A program made the position numbers and the translations under genes. From Helicobacter pylori oki112 (GTDB taxonomy: Bacteria > Campylobacterota > Campylobacteria > Campylobacterales > Helicobacteraceae), in assembly GCF_000600085.1 (NCBI RefSeq), contig NZ_CP006821.1:1302001-1366000 (forward strand): a stretch of 64,000 nucleotides of DNA, read 5' to 3'. The notes under the pieces were generated by a model. That model worked only from the letters and a program-made list of their open reading frames with translations. It did not search any database and was not told where the DNA came from. Each line of letters opens with the position of its first letter. Positions within the stretch are counted from its first letter, which is position 1. This document shows positions 33,007 through 40,840 of this stretch, piece by piece.

Positions 33007-35550
33007 CTATCCCTCTAAAGCTTTAAGAGCGGTATTTTTCGCTAAATTGAGCGCCGCTTGCAAATTTTCAATATCCTTGCCCCCAGCGCTCGCAAAATCA
33101 TCTCTCCCGCCCCCTTTACCCCCTAAAATTTGCGCCACTTCATTAGCCCATGCGTTCGCTTTTATGGGCGCGTTTTTCACCCCGCATGCGAGAGTGATTC
33201 GCTCATTTTCTTTTTTAAACACCATAGCGAGCAATCTTTCATGCTTACTTTTCAATCGGTCAATCATTTCTTTAATGTCGCCTTGTTCCACTACGCCCAC
33301 CACCAAACTCACGCCATGGATTTTTTCAATCGGTAAATCCATAGAAACGGGGGCTTTTTGGCTGTTTTTCACGCTCTCTTTAAGCTTGTTGATTCCGGCG
33401 ATCACATCGTTATTTTTCAATAAAGTCTTAGCGTTTTTAAGCTCTTTATTTTCTTCTTTAGCCAGTTGGTAAAAGGCTTTCCCGCACACCGCTTCAATGC
33501 GTCTGACCCCACTACTCACCCCGCTTTCTTTTACAATCCTAAACCCCCCAATAAGCCCGGTATTTTCCACATGAATGCCCCCACACAATTCAATGGACGC
33601 TTCTTTAAAGCTCACCACCCGCACATTTTCAGCGTATTTTTCACTAAATAACGCTAACGCTCCCTTATCTTTAGCTTGGTTTAAAGGCATATGCTCCACC
33701 TGGCTATTTAGGTGCTTGAAAATTTGAGCGTTGACTAGATCTTCTACTTTTTCTAGCTCTTCATCATTGAGCGCTTTAGGGTGCGAGAAATCAAAACGCA
33801 ATCGTTTGGATTCCACTAAACTCCCCGCTTGACTCACATGCGAACCTAAAACTTCTCTTAAAGCGCTCTGCAATAAATGCGTCGCGCTATGGTGTTTGGC
33901 GATTTCTAAGCGCTCATCGCTCACTTGCGCGATCACTTGATCGCCTTTTTTTAGCGCTTTTTTGATTTCAAGGAGCGAAAAATTAAGCCCAAAAAAATTT
34001 TTTGTGTCTGACACTATAGCCGCTTCTTCATTGTCTTTAAAAAGCGCACCCCTATCGCCTATAGCCCCCCCACCTTCTGCATAAAAAGGGGTTTTTTCTA
34101 ATAAGACCCAGACTTCTTGGTTAGGATTTGCTTCTGTTATTTCTTTAAAATCGCTATCAAAAAACCCTAAGGCTTTAGCAGGACATTCTGTCGTTTCATA
34201 CCCCACAAATTCATTAGGTGCATAAGCGTTTAAAATAGCGCTAAAATCGGCGTTGTTTTGTTTGCCTTTCCATGAAGCTTTAGAGCGTTTCACTTGATCT
34301 TGCATGCAATTTTCAAAGCCTTGCATATCCACACACGCCCCATGACTTCTTAGCATGTCGTTTGTCAAGTCTAAAGGGAAACCAAAAGTGTCATAAAGCT
34401 TGAAAGCGATCTTGCCATCAAAAATTTTATTTCCATTCAAATGCTCTAAAGACAAGTTAAACAATTCCATGCCCGATTCCAAAGTTTCTAAAAAGCGCTC
34501 TTCTTCTTCAAAGCATTCTTTCATTACCATTTCTTTAGATTCTTTCAAATACGCATGCGTGTTAGAAAATTGCTCGCACACCACGCCCACGACTTTGTAT
34601 AGAAACGCTTCTTTTAAGCCCATTAAATACCCATGCCTTAAGGCTCGCCTTAAAATGCGCCTTAAAACATAGCCACGGCCCTCCTTATTAAAATGCACCC
34701 CTTGAGCGAGCAAGAACGCTACCGCTCTTGCATGATCGGCCACTACCCTAAAACTTGGCTGGAACCCGCTCGCATAATCTAGGCTTGTAAGCTCGCTGAT
34801 TTCTTCCATTAAGGACGCAAATAATGAAGAATCAAAATTATTGAGCTTGCGTTCTAATAGCGCTTGCACCCTTTCTAAGCCCATGCCCGTATCAATGCTA
34901 GGCTTTGGCAAGGGGGACAAAACGCCATCATTAGAGCGTTCGTATTGCATGAACACCAGATTCCAAATTTCTAAAAACCTATCGCCCTCGCCCCCAAAAT
35001 AATCCTCGCTCCCCTTAAAGTGTTTTTCACCTTGATCAATGTAGATTTCACTGCAAGGCCCGCAAGGCCCGCTATCGCCCATTTGCCAGAAATTATCTTT
35101 ATCGCCCATTTTTTTAATCCTATCAACAGGCACAAACTTTTCCCATAGTTTAACGGCTTCATCGTCTTTTTCATGCACGCTGATGTATAAATCTTTAGGC
35201 TTAAACCCTAAATTTTTGGTTACAAATTCCCACGCAAACAAAATCGCTTCTTCTTTGAAATAATCCCCAAAAGAGAAATTCCCTAGCATTTCAAAAAGCG
35301 TGTGGTGTCTTGCGGTATAACCGACATTTTCTAAATCGTTATGCTTGCCCCCTGCGCGCATGCACAATTGCGAGCTTGTCGCTCTAGGAATGCTAGGGCG
35401 TGGCACAATCCCGGTAAAAATATCTTTAAATTGCACCATGCCGGCATTGGTAAAAAGCAAGGTAGCGTCATTAGGCACTAAAGGCATGCTGGGATAAATC
35501 TCATGCCCCTTATTTTGAAAAAATTGTAAAAATTCGTTGCGAATATCCAT
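33007..35550 (-). CDS. alaS: alanyl-tRNA synthetase
   Basis: An 847-residue class II synthetase. The catalytic core shows RNEFLQFFQNKGHEIYPSMP, LLFTNAGMVQFK and the motif 3 region DTGMGLERV. The editing domain has HSATHLLQSALREVLG with the zinc-binding HxxxH and CGGIHVENTG. The C-terminal C-Ala domain ends GKGGGRDDFASAGG. The length is normal. It is divergent from the YdcH-like gene, with 119 bases between, and heads an alaS-maf transcript. Confidence 0.97.
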   Translation of the reverse strand: MDIRNEFLQFFQNKGHEIYPSMPLVPNDATLLFTNAGMVQFKDIFTGIVPRPSIPRATSSQLCMRAGGKHNDLENVGYTARHHTLFEMLGNFSFGDYFKEEAILFAWEFVTKNLGFKPKDLYISVHEKDDEAVKLWEKFVPVDRIKKMGDKDNFWQMGDSGPCGPCSEIYIDQGEKHFKGSEDYFGGEGDRFLEIWNLVFMQYERSNDGVLSPLPKPSIDTGMGLERVQALLERKLNNFDSSLFASLMEEISELTSLDYASGFQPSFRVVADHARAVAFLLAQGVHFNKEGRGYVLRRILRRALRHGYLMGLKEAFLYKVVGVVCEQFSNTHAYLKESKEMVMKECFEEEERFLETLESGMELFNLSLEHLNGNKIFDGKIAFKLYDTFGFPLDLTNDMLRSHGACVDMQGFENCMQDQVKRSKASWKGKQNNADFSAILNAYAPNEFVGYETTECPAKALGFFDSDFKEITEANPNQEVWVLLEKTPFYAEGGGAIGDRGALFKDNEEAAIVSDTKNFFGLNFSLLEIKKALKKGDQVIAQVSDERLEIAKHHSATHLLQSALREVLGSHVSQAGSLVESKRLRFDFSHPKALNDEELEKVEDLVNAQIFKHLNSQVEHMPLNQAKDKGALALFSEKYAENVRVVSFKEASIELCGGIHVENTGLIGGFRIVKESGVSSGVRRIEAVCGKAFYQLAKEENKELKNAKTLLKNNDVIAGINKLKESVKNSQKAPVSMDLPIEKIHGVSLVVGVVEQGDIKEMIDRLKSKHERLLAMVFKKENERITLACGVKNAPIKANAWANEVAQILGGKGGGRDDFASAGGKDIENLQAALNLAKNTALKALEG

Positions 35551-35634
35551 GGGTATTCCTTTTTGTTGTTTTATCGCGCATTTTAAGGCTATTTTATAGC
35601 TCTTTTAAGTTGTTTTTTTAAAAAGATAGTTTAT

Positions 35635-35640
35635 TATACT
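35635..35640 (+). promoter_or_regulatory. -10 box for the YdcH-like gene
   Basis: TATACT in an A/T-rich stretch 30 bases upstream of the ATG at 35670, followed by the strong ribosome binding site AAAGGAGAAAACC. Confidence 0.5.
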
Positions 35641-35669
35641 TTAAACATCCAAAATTAAAGGAGAAAACC

Positions 35670-35900
35670 ATGTTCCATGAATTTAGAGACGAAATCAGCG
35701 TGTTAAAAGCGAATAATCCGCATTTTGATAAGATTTTTGAGAAACACAACCAGCTTGATGACGACATCAAAACCGCTGAGCAACAAAACGCTAGCGACGC
35801 TGAAATCAGCCACATGAAAAAACAAAAATTAAAATTAAAAGATGAAATCCACAGCATGATCATAGAGTATAGAGAAAAACAAAAATCTGAACGCGCTTAA
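35670..35900 (+). CDS. YdcH/DUF465-like small coiled-coil protein
   Basis: A 76-residue, highly charged helical protein with the DUF465 pattern. The N-terminal HEFRDEISVLKANNPHFDKIFEKHN is followed by LDDDIKTAEQQNASDAEI and a K/E-rich second helix, MKKQKLKLKDEIHSMI. The two helices should pack as a hairpin. The family is widespread and its function unknown. AAAGGAG precedes the start. It stands alone, ending in a hairpin terminator. Confidence 0.85.
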   Translation: MFHEFRDEISVLKANNPHFDKIFEKHNQLDDDIKTAEQQNASDAEISHMKKQKLKLKDEIHSMIIEYREKQKSERA

Positions 35901-35969
35901 GCCATCTTGGTGAAAACACGCTAAAACGCTTTTTAGGGAGTGTTTTGGCTTTATTGCTTGGTTTGGATT

Positions 35970-35997
35970 TAACGCTTTGATTTGGATTAAAGCGTTA
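35970..35997 (+). terminator. hairpin terminator after the YdcH-like gene
   Basis: TAACGCTTT (35970-35978) and AAAGCGTTA (35989-35997) make a perfect 9-bp stem with a 10-nt loop, followed by GGTTGTTTTTAAC, about 70 bases after the stop codon. Confidence 0.65.
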
Positions 35998-36185
35998 GGT
36001 TGTTTTTAACTTTATTTTCACCATAAGCTTTATTAATTTTAATATTCTTTACATTTTTAAAAATGGGGTTTTGAAACTTTATTTTATCGTTCTAGCTCTC
36101 ATTTTATTGTAAAAATCATTTTATTAAAGTTCTTAAAGTTTTATTTTATTTTCTTGAGAATATAGAAAGCGCTTTGAAATCGTTC

Positions 36186-36270
36186 TCTCTCCCTTTTAAT
36201 CTCCAACTTAATCCCCCTATAAAAAAGTGCTTTCTAAGAGATTATTGCTTAACTTAGCGTCAAGTTTTTC
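36186..36270 (+). repeat. dispersed degenerate repeat, copy 2
   Basis: The ordered blocks CCCCCTA, GCTTT, CTAAGA, TTAACTTAGCGTCAA match 14359-14448 in the same direction, with small gaps. The 44-codon frame seen in copy 1 is closed here by a TAG after the shared leucine-threonine codons, so any shared coding potential is lost. Confidence 0.5.
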
Positions 36271-36415
36271 ACTAATCAATCATCAAAAACACTAAAAAGG
36301 GTTTTGCATCAAACCCCCCAAAAAAACTAAAGATTAAAAAGCGAAAGCAGTGGGGATCAGCAAAAAAGATCAAAACCCCCCCAAAAAAAAATTTAAAAAA
36401 AAGACTTCAAAAAAA

Positions 36416-36443
36416 GAATTTAAAACAAAGAATTTAAAACAAA
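36416..36443 (+). repeat. 14-bp tandem direct repeat (two copies)
   Basis: GAATTTAAAACAAA occurs twice with no spacer. It sits within a longer run of related TTCAAAAA-GAA units between 36403 and 36507. Confidence 0.8.
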
Positions 36444-36506
36444 GGGTTCAAAAAGAAATCCCTTAAAAAAGAGAGTTCAAAAAAAGAAAAAAGAAAGGCT
36501 TCAAAG

Positions 36507-36543
36507 AAACCCCTTAAAAGAGAGAGTTTCACAAAAGGGGTTT
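36507..36543 (-). terminator. probable babA terminator
   Basis: On the minus strand AAACCCCTT and AAGGGGTTT form a 9-bp stem around a 19-nt loop, 11 bases after the babA stop. A pyrimidine-rich run with T6 and T7 blocks begins about 12 bases after the stem. Confidence 0.55.
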
Positions 36544-36554
36544 AATGCGAGCTT

Positions 36555-38771
36555 TTAATAAGCGAACACATAATTCAAATACACGCTATAGAGCCTTCTG
36601 TATTTGAGTTCAGCCCCCATAAAGGAATAGTAGTTCGTGTTAATGGTAGGGATTTTAAGCCCTAGTTCAATGCCATGCTGAGCGGCATGATCGCTGCCTT
36701 TTTTCTTAGACCTGGCTAAATTCATCCTCACTCCCATGTTGAATAAGAATTGGAAGTTCGCCACATTCATTTTAGCGTTATAGACATTATTCACGGTGGC
36801 TAAATTCACATATTCAGAATTAAGCCATGAAGTGCCAGCTAACGCAATCCCGCCAAAAAGCCCTACAGAAAGCTTGTTGTTCTTGCCTAAGAAATTGGTG
36901 GCTTTATCGTTGATGAAGTTATAGAGAGCGTCCGCTCCAAAACCATAAGTCCATACATCAGAAGCGGAGTTGAAAAAGCTAGACTTGATGAACGCATGGT
37001 TGTAATCAAAAAAGCCGTAATACCTAGCGCCCCACTTTCTTTTTTGCCCAAAGAATTGTTTGTAGCCCACTTGAATACCGATCCCATTCATCGCGCCGTT
37101 GTTGGTTTGAGAACTGACGATGCCCACTTTCCTAAAGGGGTTTCGCCCTAGTTCTTGATTGATGGTTTGGATTTGGTTGTAAGAATTTTGATTGAGGTAG
37201 TAATTGGTTTCTATGCCTTGCGGGCTGTAGGGGTTATTCTTTTGACTCACCACATTTTGCAAGCTTTGCGCGTTAGGGACTTTAGAGAGCGCGGTGGTGA
37301 TGCTGTTATAAGTGTTGCCCAATTCGCTGTATCTAGATTTGAAATGCACTAGAGTGTCAGCGATATTCTCTGCTTGCTGTATTTGCTGTTCTTGAGTGCC
37401 AAAATGAGCGATGGAGTTGTTTAAATTCGTTATGGTTTGTTCCACATAGGCGCAACCGGAAGCGAAAGTTTGAGTGGTAACCGTGCCAGGAGCTGAACCT
37501 TGTTTGCCACCAGTGCCAGCTGTTGAGGGGTTGTTGCATGTGGCTAAAAAGTTTTTAACAAAATTTTGAAAATCCCCGGTAAGCCTTTCAGGGTTAAGGG
37601 TTTGCCCCACTTGTTCGCTCAAACTGAGCATTTTGGCTTGCGCGCTAGCGTTAGCGAACATGCCTTGCGCGAAGCTAGCGTCCGTGAAAGGGTTGAAAGG
37701 CTTGCCTCCACTGCCTCCCACTTGAGCTGTTTGTTCATTGCTGTTAATGGCGCTCGTTTGATTGACAAGCTCTTGCGCGTCTGTGATCATCTTTTGGATC
37801 GCGCTGATTTCATCTGTAAAACCGCACAACTTCCCTCTAGTCGGTTTCATCTGTGGGCCACCACTTGTATTAGTTACACTAAAATACGGGCATGCCGTGT
37901 TGATGGTGTTGATGAGCGTGCTCGCTTGCGCCAAGAGCGCTTGAGCGCTATCAGGCACTCTGTTTAATTCGTTAGTGATTTCGGTGTAGGAAACCTTTGA
38001 TGTGTTACCTGATGCGTTACTATCAACGACTTTTGAACTGATCTTGGTGGTTACTTGTTTGCCGTCTATGGTTTGGGTTTCAGTTTTGCTTCCGTTTTGT
38101 TGTTCCACCCCGGTTATAGTGCAGTTATTATTCCCTTCCCCTGAGCATGTGTAGGTGTAGGTTACAGAGAGCGTCCCGTTGTTTTCTTTGAGCGCGGGTA
38201 AGCCTTTCTTTAAAGCTGTTTGGAGGATTTGATAGGCTTCGTTAAGCTTTTTGAAATTCTCAATGCTCATAGGGCCATAGTATCCAGGCGTATACCCGTT
38301 CAAAGAACAAGTGATGGAAGTGGATCGATACCCTGGCTCGTTGTTGAAGATGGTGGTTGAATGGGTGCTTCTTGTGCCATTGGCATTACCCCCGCATTGC
38401 GTAGCATAGCCTAAGACATTCCAAAACCCCACCGCCGCATTAATCGCTAAAAGCACGGCTTGATAGGCGGGGGAATTTTTGGTATCGCCGATCAAGTTCT
38501 TCGCGCTCGCGCCCAGATTTTCACGCGCCGCGTTGATCGCGCTCGGATCAGCGGACAATTTGATGAGAGAGTTTAGGGTGCTGTATCTGGTTAAAAGCTT
38601 GCTCAAGTTTTCATAATTGTCTGAAAGCTGTTGAACGCCTTTGGTGTTTTTCACCACTTGAGCGGCTTCACCGATTTGATAGCCTGCGCTCATGTAAAAG
38701 CCGTCGTCTTCAGCGCTCAAAGTGGAAACTAAAAGCGAGCCTAAAGCGAATGAAAGGATGTGTTTTTTCAT
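36555..38771 (-). CDS. babA: Lewis-b blood-group adhesin BabA
   Basis: A 738-residue Hop-family outer-membrane protein. The signal peptide is KKHILSFALGSLLVSTLSA, then EDDGFYMSAGYQIGEA, the Bab mature start. The adhesin head contains cysteine-closed loops: CGGNANG..SITC, CSGEGNNNC, the CPYF...KLC loop (CL2) next to the glycan site, and CNNPSTAG..SGC. The last 200 residues, ending in YLNYVFAY, form the beta-barrel. The middle region (EISAIQKMITDAQELVNQTSAIN) identifies BabA rather than BabB. AAGGAG precedes the ATG; no CT repeat interrupts the signal sequence, so the frame is ON. The gene is at the rpsR locus. Confidence 0.93.
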   Translation of the reverse strand: MKKHILSFALGSLLVSTLSAEDDGFYMSAGYQIGEAAQVVKNTKGVQQLSDNYENLSKLLTRYSTLNSLIKLSADPSAINAARENLGASAKNLIGDTKNSPAYQAVLLAINAAVGFWNVLGYATQCGGNANGTRSTHSTTIFNNEPGYRSTSITCSLNGYTPGYYGPMSIENFKKLNEAYQILQTALKKGLPALKENNGTLSVTYTYTCSGEGNNNCTITGVEQQNGSKTETQTIDGKQVTTKISSKVVDSNASGNTSKVSYTEITNELNRVPDSAQALLAQASTLINTINTACPYFSVTNTSGGPQMKPTRGKLCGFTDEISAIQKMITDAQELVNQTSAINSNEQTAQVGGSGGKPFNPFTDASFAQGMFANASAQAKMLSLSEQVGQTLNPERLTGDFQNFVKNFLATCNNPSTAGTGGKQGSAPGTVTTQTFASGCAYVEQTITNLNNSIAHFGTQEQQIQQAENIADTLVHFKSRYSELGNTYNSITTALSKVPNAQSLQNVVSQKNNPYSPQGIETNYYLNQNSYNQIQTINQELGRNPFRKVGIVSSQTNNGAMNGIGIQVGYKQFFGQKRKWGARYYGFFDYNHAFIKSSFFNSASDVWTYGFGADALYNFINDKATNFLGKNNKLSVGLFGGIALAGTSWLNSEYVNLATVNNVYNAKMNVANFQFLFNMGVRMNLARSKKKGSDHAAQHGIELGLKIPTINTNYYSFMGAELKYRRLYSVYLNYVFAY

Positions 38772-38814
38772 GTTTTCTCCTTGGAATTAAAATGGTCTAG
38801 GTAAGTCTTGTAAA

Positions 38815-38820
38815 ATTATA
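38815..38820 (-). promoter_or_regulatory. -10 box of the babA promoter
   Basis: TATAAT on the minus strand, giving a start near 38808 and a leader of about 37 nt. A second, weaker candidate (TATATT) lies about 35 bases further upstream. The long T tract is 76-113 bases upstream of this box. Confidence 0.6.
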
Positions 38821-38894
38821 AGATCTTATCACAAGATTTCGTTAATATAGCATGGATTGATAAGATTTTTGTGCTAATGGGGGTTTTGTTGTTT

Positions 38895-38935
<41 letters not shown>

Positions 38936-39069
38936 TTTTTGGGGTGTTTTGGAACCATTCTCAATATTAAAAAGGGTTTAAAATGGGATTTAATAGGGAT
39001 AAAAATGGGGGTTTTTTAACTTGGTGGGATCGTTTTAGATTTGGCTGTAAAACTCTTCAAGGGGGTGTT

Positions 39070-39249
39070 TCAAAATAACATTCCCACTAGTTCAATAATG
39101 ACGCTTAAGAAATCACCGCTAAAATCAAGCTCTTTCATTTTGTTATGAAGCGTCCAAACACTAGAGATATTTGGGATTTCTGCTCGGGTGGTTTTAAAGG
39201 GGATTTTTATCGTTTTTACCGCTAGAGCTCCATAAAAGCCAAGCCAAGA
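39070..39249 (-). pseudogene. orphan coding fragment, C-terminus of an unknown protein
   Basis: The minus strand is open for 59 codons from just after a TAA at 39252-39250 to the TGA at 39072-39070. It reads ...ALAVKTIKIPFKTTRAE, then IPNISSVWTLHNKMKEL and DFSGDFLSVIIELVGMLF. There is no start codon before an internal ATG at codon 42, and no ribosome binding site. Amino-acid composition and codons look like a real H. pylori protein rather than noise. It directly abuts the 10-bp tandem repeat, suggesting the rest was lost in a rearrangement at the babA/rpsR junction. I do not recognise the parent gene. Confidence 0.4.
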
Positions 39250-39250
39250 T

Positions 39251-39390
39251 TAAATAAGATTAAATAAGATTAAATAATATTAAATAATATTAAATAATAT
39301 TAAATAATATTAAATAATATTAAATAAGATTAAATAAGATTAAATAAGATTAAATAAGATTAAATAAGATTAAATAAGATTAAATAAGAT
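39251..39390. repeat. 14 tandem copies of a 10-bp unit
   Basis: The unit TAAATAAKAT (K is G or T) repeats 14 times without a break. The order is two G-type, five T-type and seven G-type units, showing that block expansions followed the single substitution. It lies right after the rpsR terminator. At one unit per helical turn the A tracts are in phase, so the DNA may be intrinsically curved. Confidence 0.93.
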
Positions 39391-39410
39391 TAAAAGGGGG
39401 CATGCCCCCT
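39388..39410 (-). terminator. terminator of the rpsF-ssb-rpsR transcript
   Basis: On the minus strand AGGGGG CATG CCCCCT is a 6-bp GC stem with a CATG loop, 14 bases after the rpsR stop. TTTTAATC follows immediately. It is a classic intrinsic terminator whose T run merges into the first tandem repeat unit. Confidence 0.85.
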
Positions 39411-39424
39411 ATTAGCCCAAAAAT

Positions 39425-39682
39425 TTAGTGCTGTTTAAAAGGGCTATCCACGACTTTTTTCCTATCCACAATGTAGGGGATTAAAGCCATGTGGCGGGCT
39501 CTTTTGATCGCTACTTCCACCCTTTCTTGCCACTTTTTGCTGTTGCCTGTCAACCTCCTTGGCATGATTTTATAGCGCTCTGATAGCGTGTGCTTGAGCA
39601 TGTCTAAATCTTTATAGTCAATAAAGCTGATTTTAGCTTCAGTGTATTTGCAATAGCGTTTTGAATAGCGTTTTCTTTCCAT
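39425..39682 (-). CDS. rpsR: 30S ribosomal protein S18
   Basis: An 85-residue basic protein of the small-subunit platform that pairs with S6. [29 protein letters not shown] is the conserved C-terminal half. The N-terminal [22 protein letters not shown] includes the family cysteine and YKD. It is third in the rpsF-ssb-rpsR set, 22 bases after ssb, with an AAGGAGAC Shine-Dalgarno. In H. pylori this gene marks one of the chromosomal sites where babA, babB or babC can sit. Confidence 0.97.
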   Translation of the reverse strand: MERKRYSKRYCKYTEAKISFIDYKDLDMLKHTLSERYKIMPRRLTGNSKKWQERVEVAIKRARHMALIPYIVDRKKVVDSPFKQH

Positions 39683-39704
39683 AATGTCTCCTTAATTTTA
39701 ACCC

Positions 39705-40250
39705 TTAAAAGGGGATTTCTTCTTCATCAATATTGATTTCAGGCACGCTGTTTTGATACTTGGACGGCTGTGCTTGTAAATTCTCTTTAGCGTGAGCGTT
39801 TTGTGCATAACTTTGGGCTTGGTTAAAAGGATCTTGGCTAGGAGCGTTATGATTAGCGGGATAAGCGTTGTTGGAATTCTCATGCATCACGCTATCTTGC
39901 ATAGCGTTTGCTTGGGGATTGTCTGACTTTTTATCCATAAATTGCAACGAGTCCGCTGTGATAGTGTGGCGGGAATTTTTTTTGCCCGTTTGATCCATCC
40001 AACTTTCATAAGTCAAACGCCCTTCTATCAAAACGCTTGAACCCTTGCTCAAATACTGGTTAGCGATTTCAGCCGTTCGCCCAAACAAACGCGCATCTAT
40101 AAAGCACACCTCTTCGCCTAGCGTGCCGTCTTGTTTTTTAAAACGCCTGCTTGTGGCTAAACCTATTGTAGCCGCAGCCGAACCGCTAGGCAAATATTTC
40201 AACTCCACATTCCTGGTCAAACGCCCTACCATAATCACTTTATTAAACAT
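39705..40250 (-). CDS. ssb: single-stranded DNA-binding protein
   Basis: A 181-residue protein that coats single-stranded DNA in replication and repair. The OB-fold fills residues 1-110 ([52 protein letters not shown]). A glutamine/asparagine/proline-rich linker follows, and the tip EEEIPF is the acidic tail that docks SSB partners. The genes on either side are rpsF and rpsR, the usual bacterial arrangement. Confidence 0.96.
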   Translation of the reverse strand: MFNKVIMVGRLTRNVELKYLPSGSAAATIGLATSRRFKKQDGTLGEEVCFIDARLFGRTAEIANQYLSKGSSVLIEGRLTYESWMDQTGKKNSRHTITADSLQFMDKKSDNPQANAMQDSVMHENSNNAYPANHNAPSQDPFNQAQSYAQNAHAKENLQAQPSKYQNSVPEINIDEEEIPF

Positions 40251-40259
40251 GATAAGCCC

Positions 40260-40688
40260 TTATTCGCTATGAGATCCTACGCTTTCTGCTTCCTCTACAT
40301 GGTGAGAATGCGTGTGTTCGGTTTTTTCGTGTTTTTCTTTGGCGTGCGATGGCTTTTTATTAGCCCTATCCACTAACGCATGCCACGCTTCTACTTCTTT
40401 CTTGCTTTCGTATTTGATCACAATGAAACGCAACACGTCTTCATTGATGCGATACAATCGTTCAAGCTCTAAAATCATTGACGGCTCTGCTTTGAAATAC
40501 GCCACATAATAATAGCCTCTTTTGTGCTTTTTGATTTCATAGGCTAAATTACGCATGCCCATATCCAGGCTCGTTTCAATCACGCCGTGATGCTTAGTGA
40601 TCACTTCTTTATAAAACTCAATTTTGGATTTAATCTCTTCTTCTACTAAAGTAGGTTTGAGAATAAACATCGTTTCATAATGCCTCAT
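40260..40688 (-). CDS. rpsF: 30S ribosomal protein S6
   Basis: A 142-residue protein with the S6 fold: [18 protein letters not shown], a central [22 protein letters not shown] and [15 protein letters not shown]. The C-terminal tail is long and rich in histidine, lysine and glutamate ([19 protein letters not shown]). The frame is open 16 codons further upstream, but ATG 40688 follows AAGGAG and matches the family start. It forms a heterodimer with S18, the product of rpsR two genes on. Confidence 0.96.
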   Translation of the reverse strand: MRHYETMFILKPTLVEEEIKSKIEFYKEVITKHHGVIETSLDMGMRNLAYEIKKHKRGYYYVAYFKAEPSMILELERLYRINEDVLRFIVIKYESKKEVEAWHALVDRANKKPSHAKEKHEKTEHTHSHHVEEAESVGSHSE

Positions 40689-40731
40689 CCATTCTCCTTG
40701 TGGTTGTATAGCCCTTTTTTTACTAAAAAAG

Positions 40732-40766
40732 AGCAAGGTCTAAAAAACTTTCAATTATACCTTGCT
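40732..40766 (-). promoter_or_regulatory. rpsF promoter inside the loop of a terminator hairpin
   Basis: On the minus strand AGCAAGGT (40766-40759) pairs with ACCTTGCT (40739-40732), 8 bp, followed by CTTTTTTAG, an intrinsic terminator shape for transcripts arriving from holA. A TATAAT box (40759-40754) lies at the edge of the loop. Transcripts starting from it near 40747 would lack the first arm and escape termination. Confidence 0.55.
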
Positions 40767-40840
40767 TTCGCTTGTTTTTGGATTAAATTTAGTTTTATTG
40801 GAATATTAAAGCTCAAAACGAAAAACGCCTTAGGCATTTT

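Larger units (their letters stand above)
35998..36506. other. gene-free spacer downstream of babA with degenerate repeats
   Basis: I see no gene. The left half is A/T-rich and contains copy 2 of the dispersed repeat (36186-36270). The right half (about 36340-36540) is purine-rich on the plus strand, with C7A9 and C6A7 runs and several imperfect direct repeats. One is a 14-base unit repeated back to back at 36416-36443. Confidence 0.55.

Noticed and set aside
33047..33472. A 141-codon open frame antisense to alaS
   Set aside because: It is a shadow of a long, strongly conserved coding sequence, with skewed proline/serine composition.
36340..36540. The repeat-rich spacer as an insertion sequence
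   Set aside because: No transposase frame, no terminal inverted repeats and no target-site duplication could be found.
37566..37967. A 133-codon open frame antisense to babA
   Set aside because: It mirrors the codon pattern of the babA reading frame and has no start signal or recognisable domain.
39251..39390. The tandem array as a possible CRISPR
   Set aside because: The units are 10 bp with no spacers between them, and there are no cas genes in the window.
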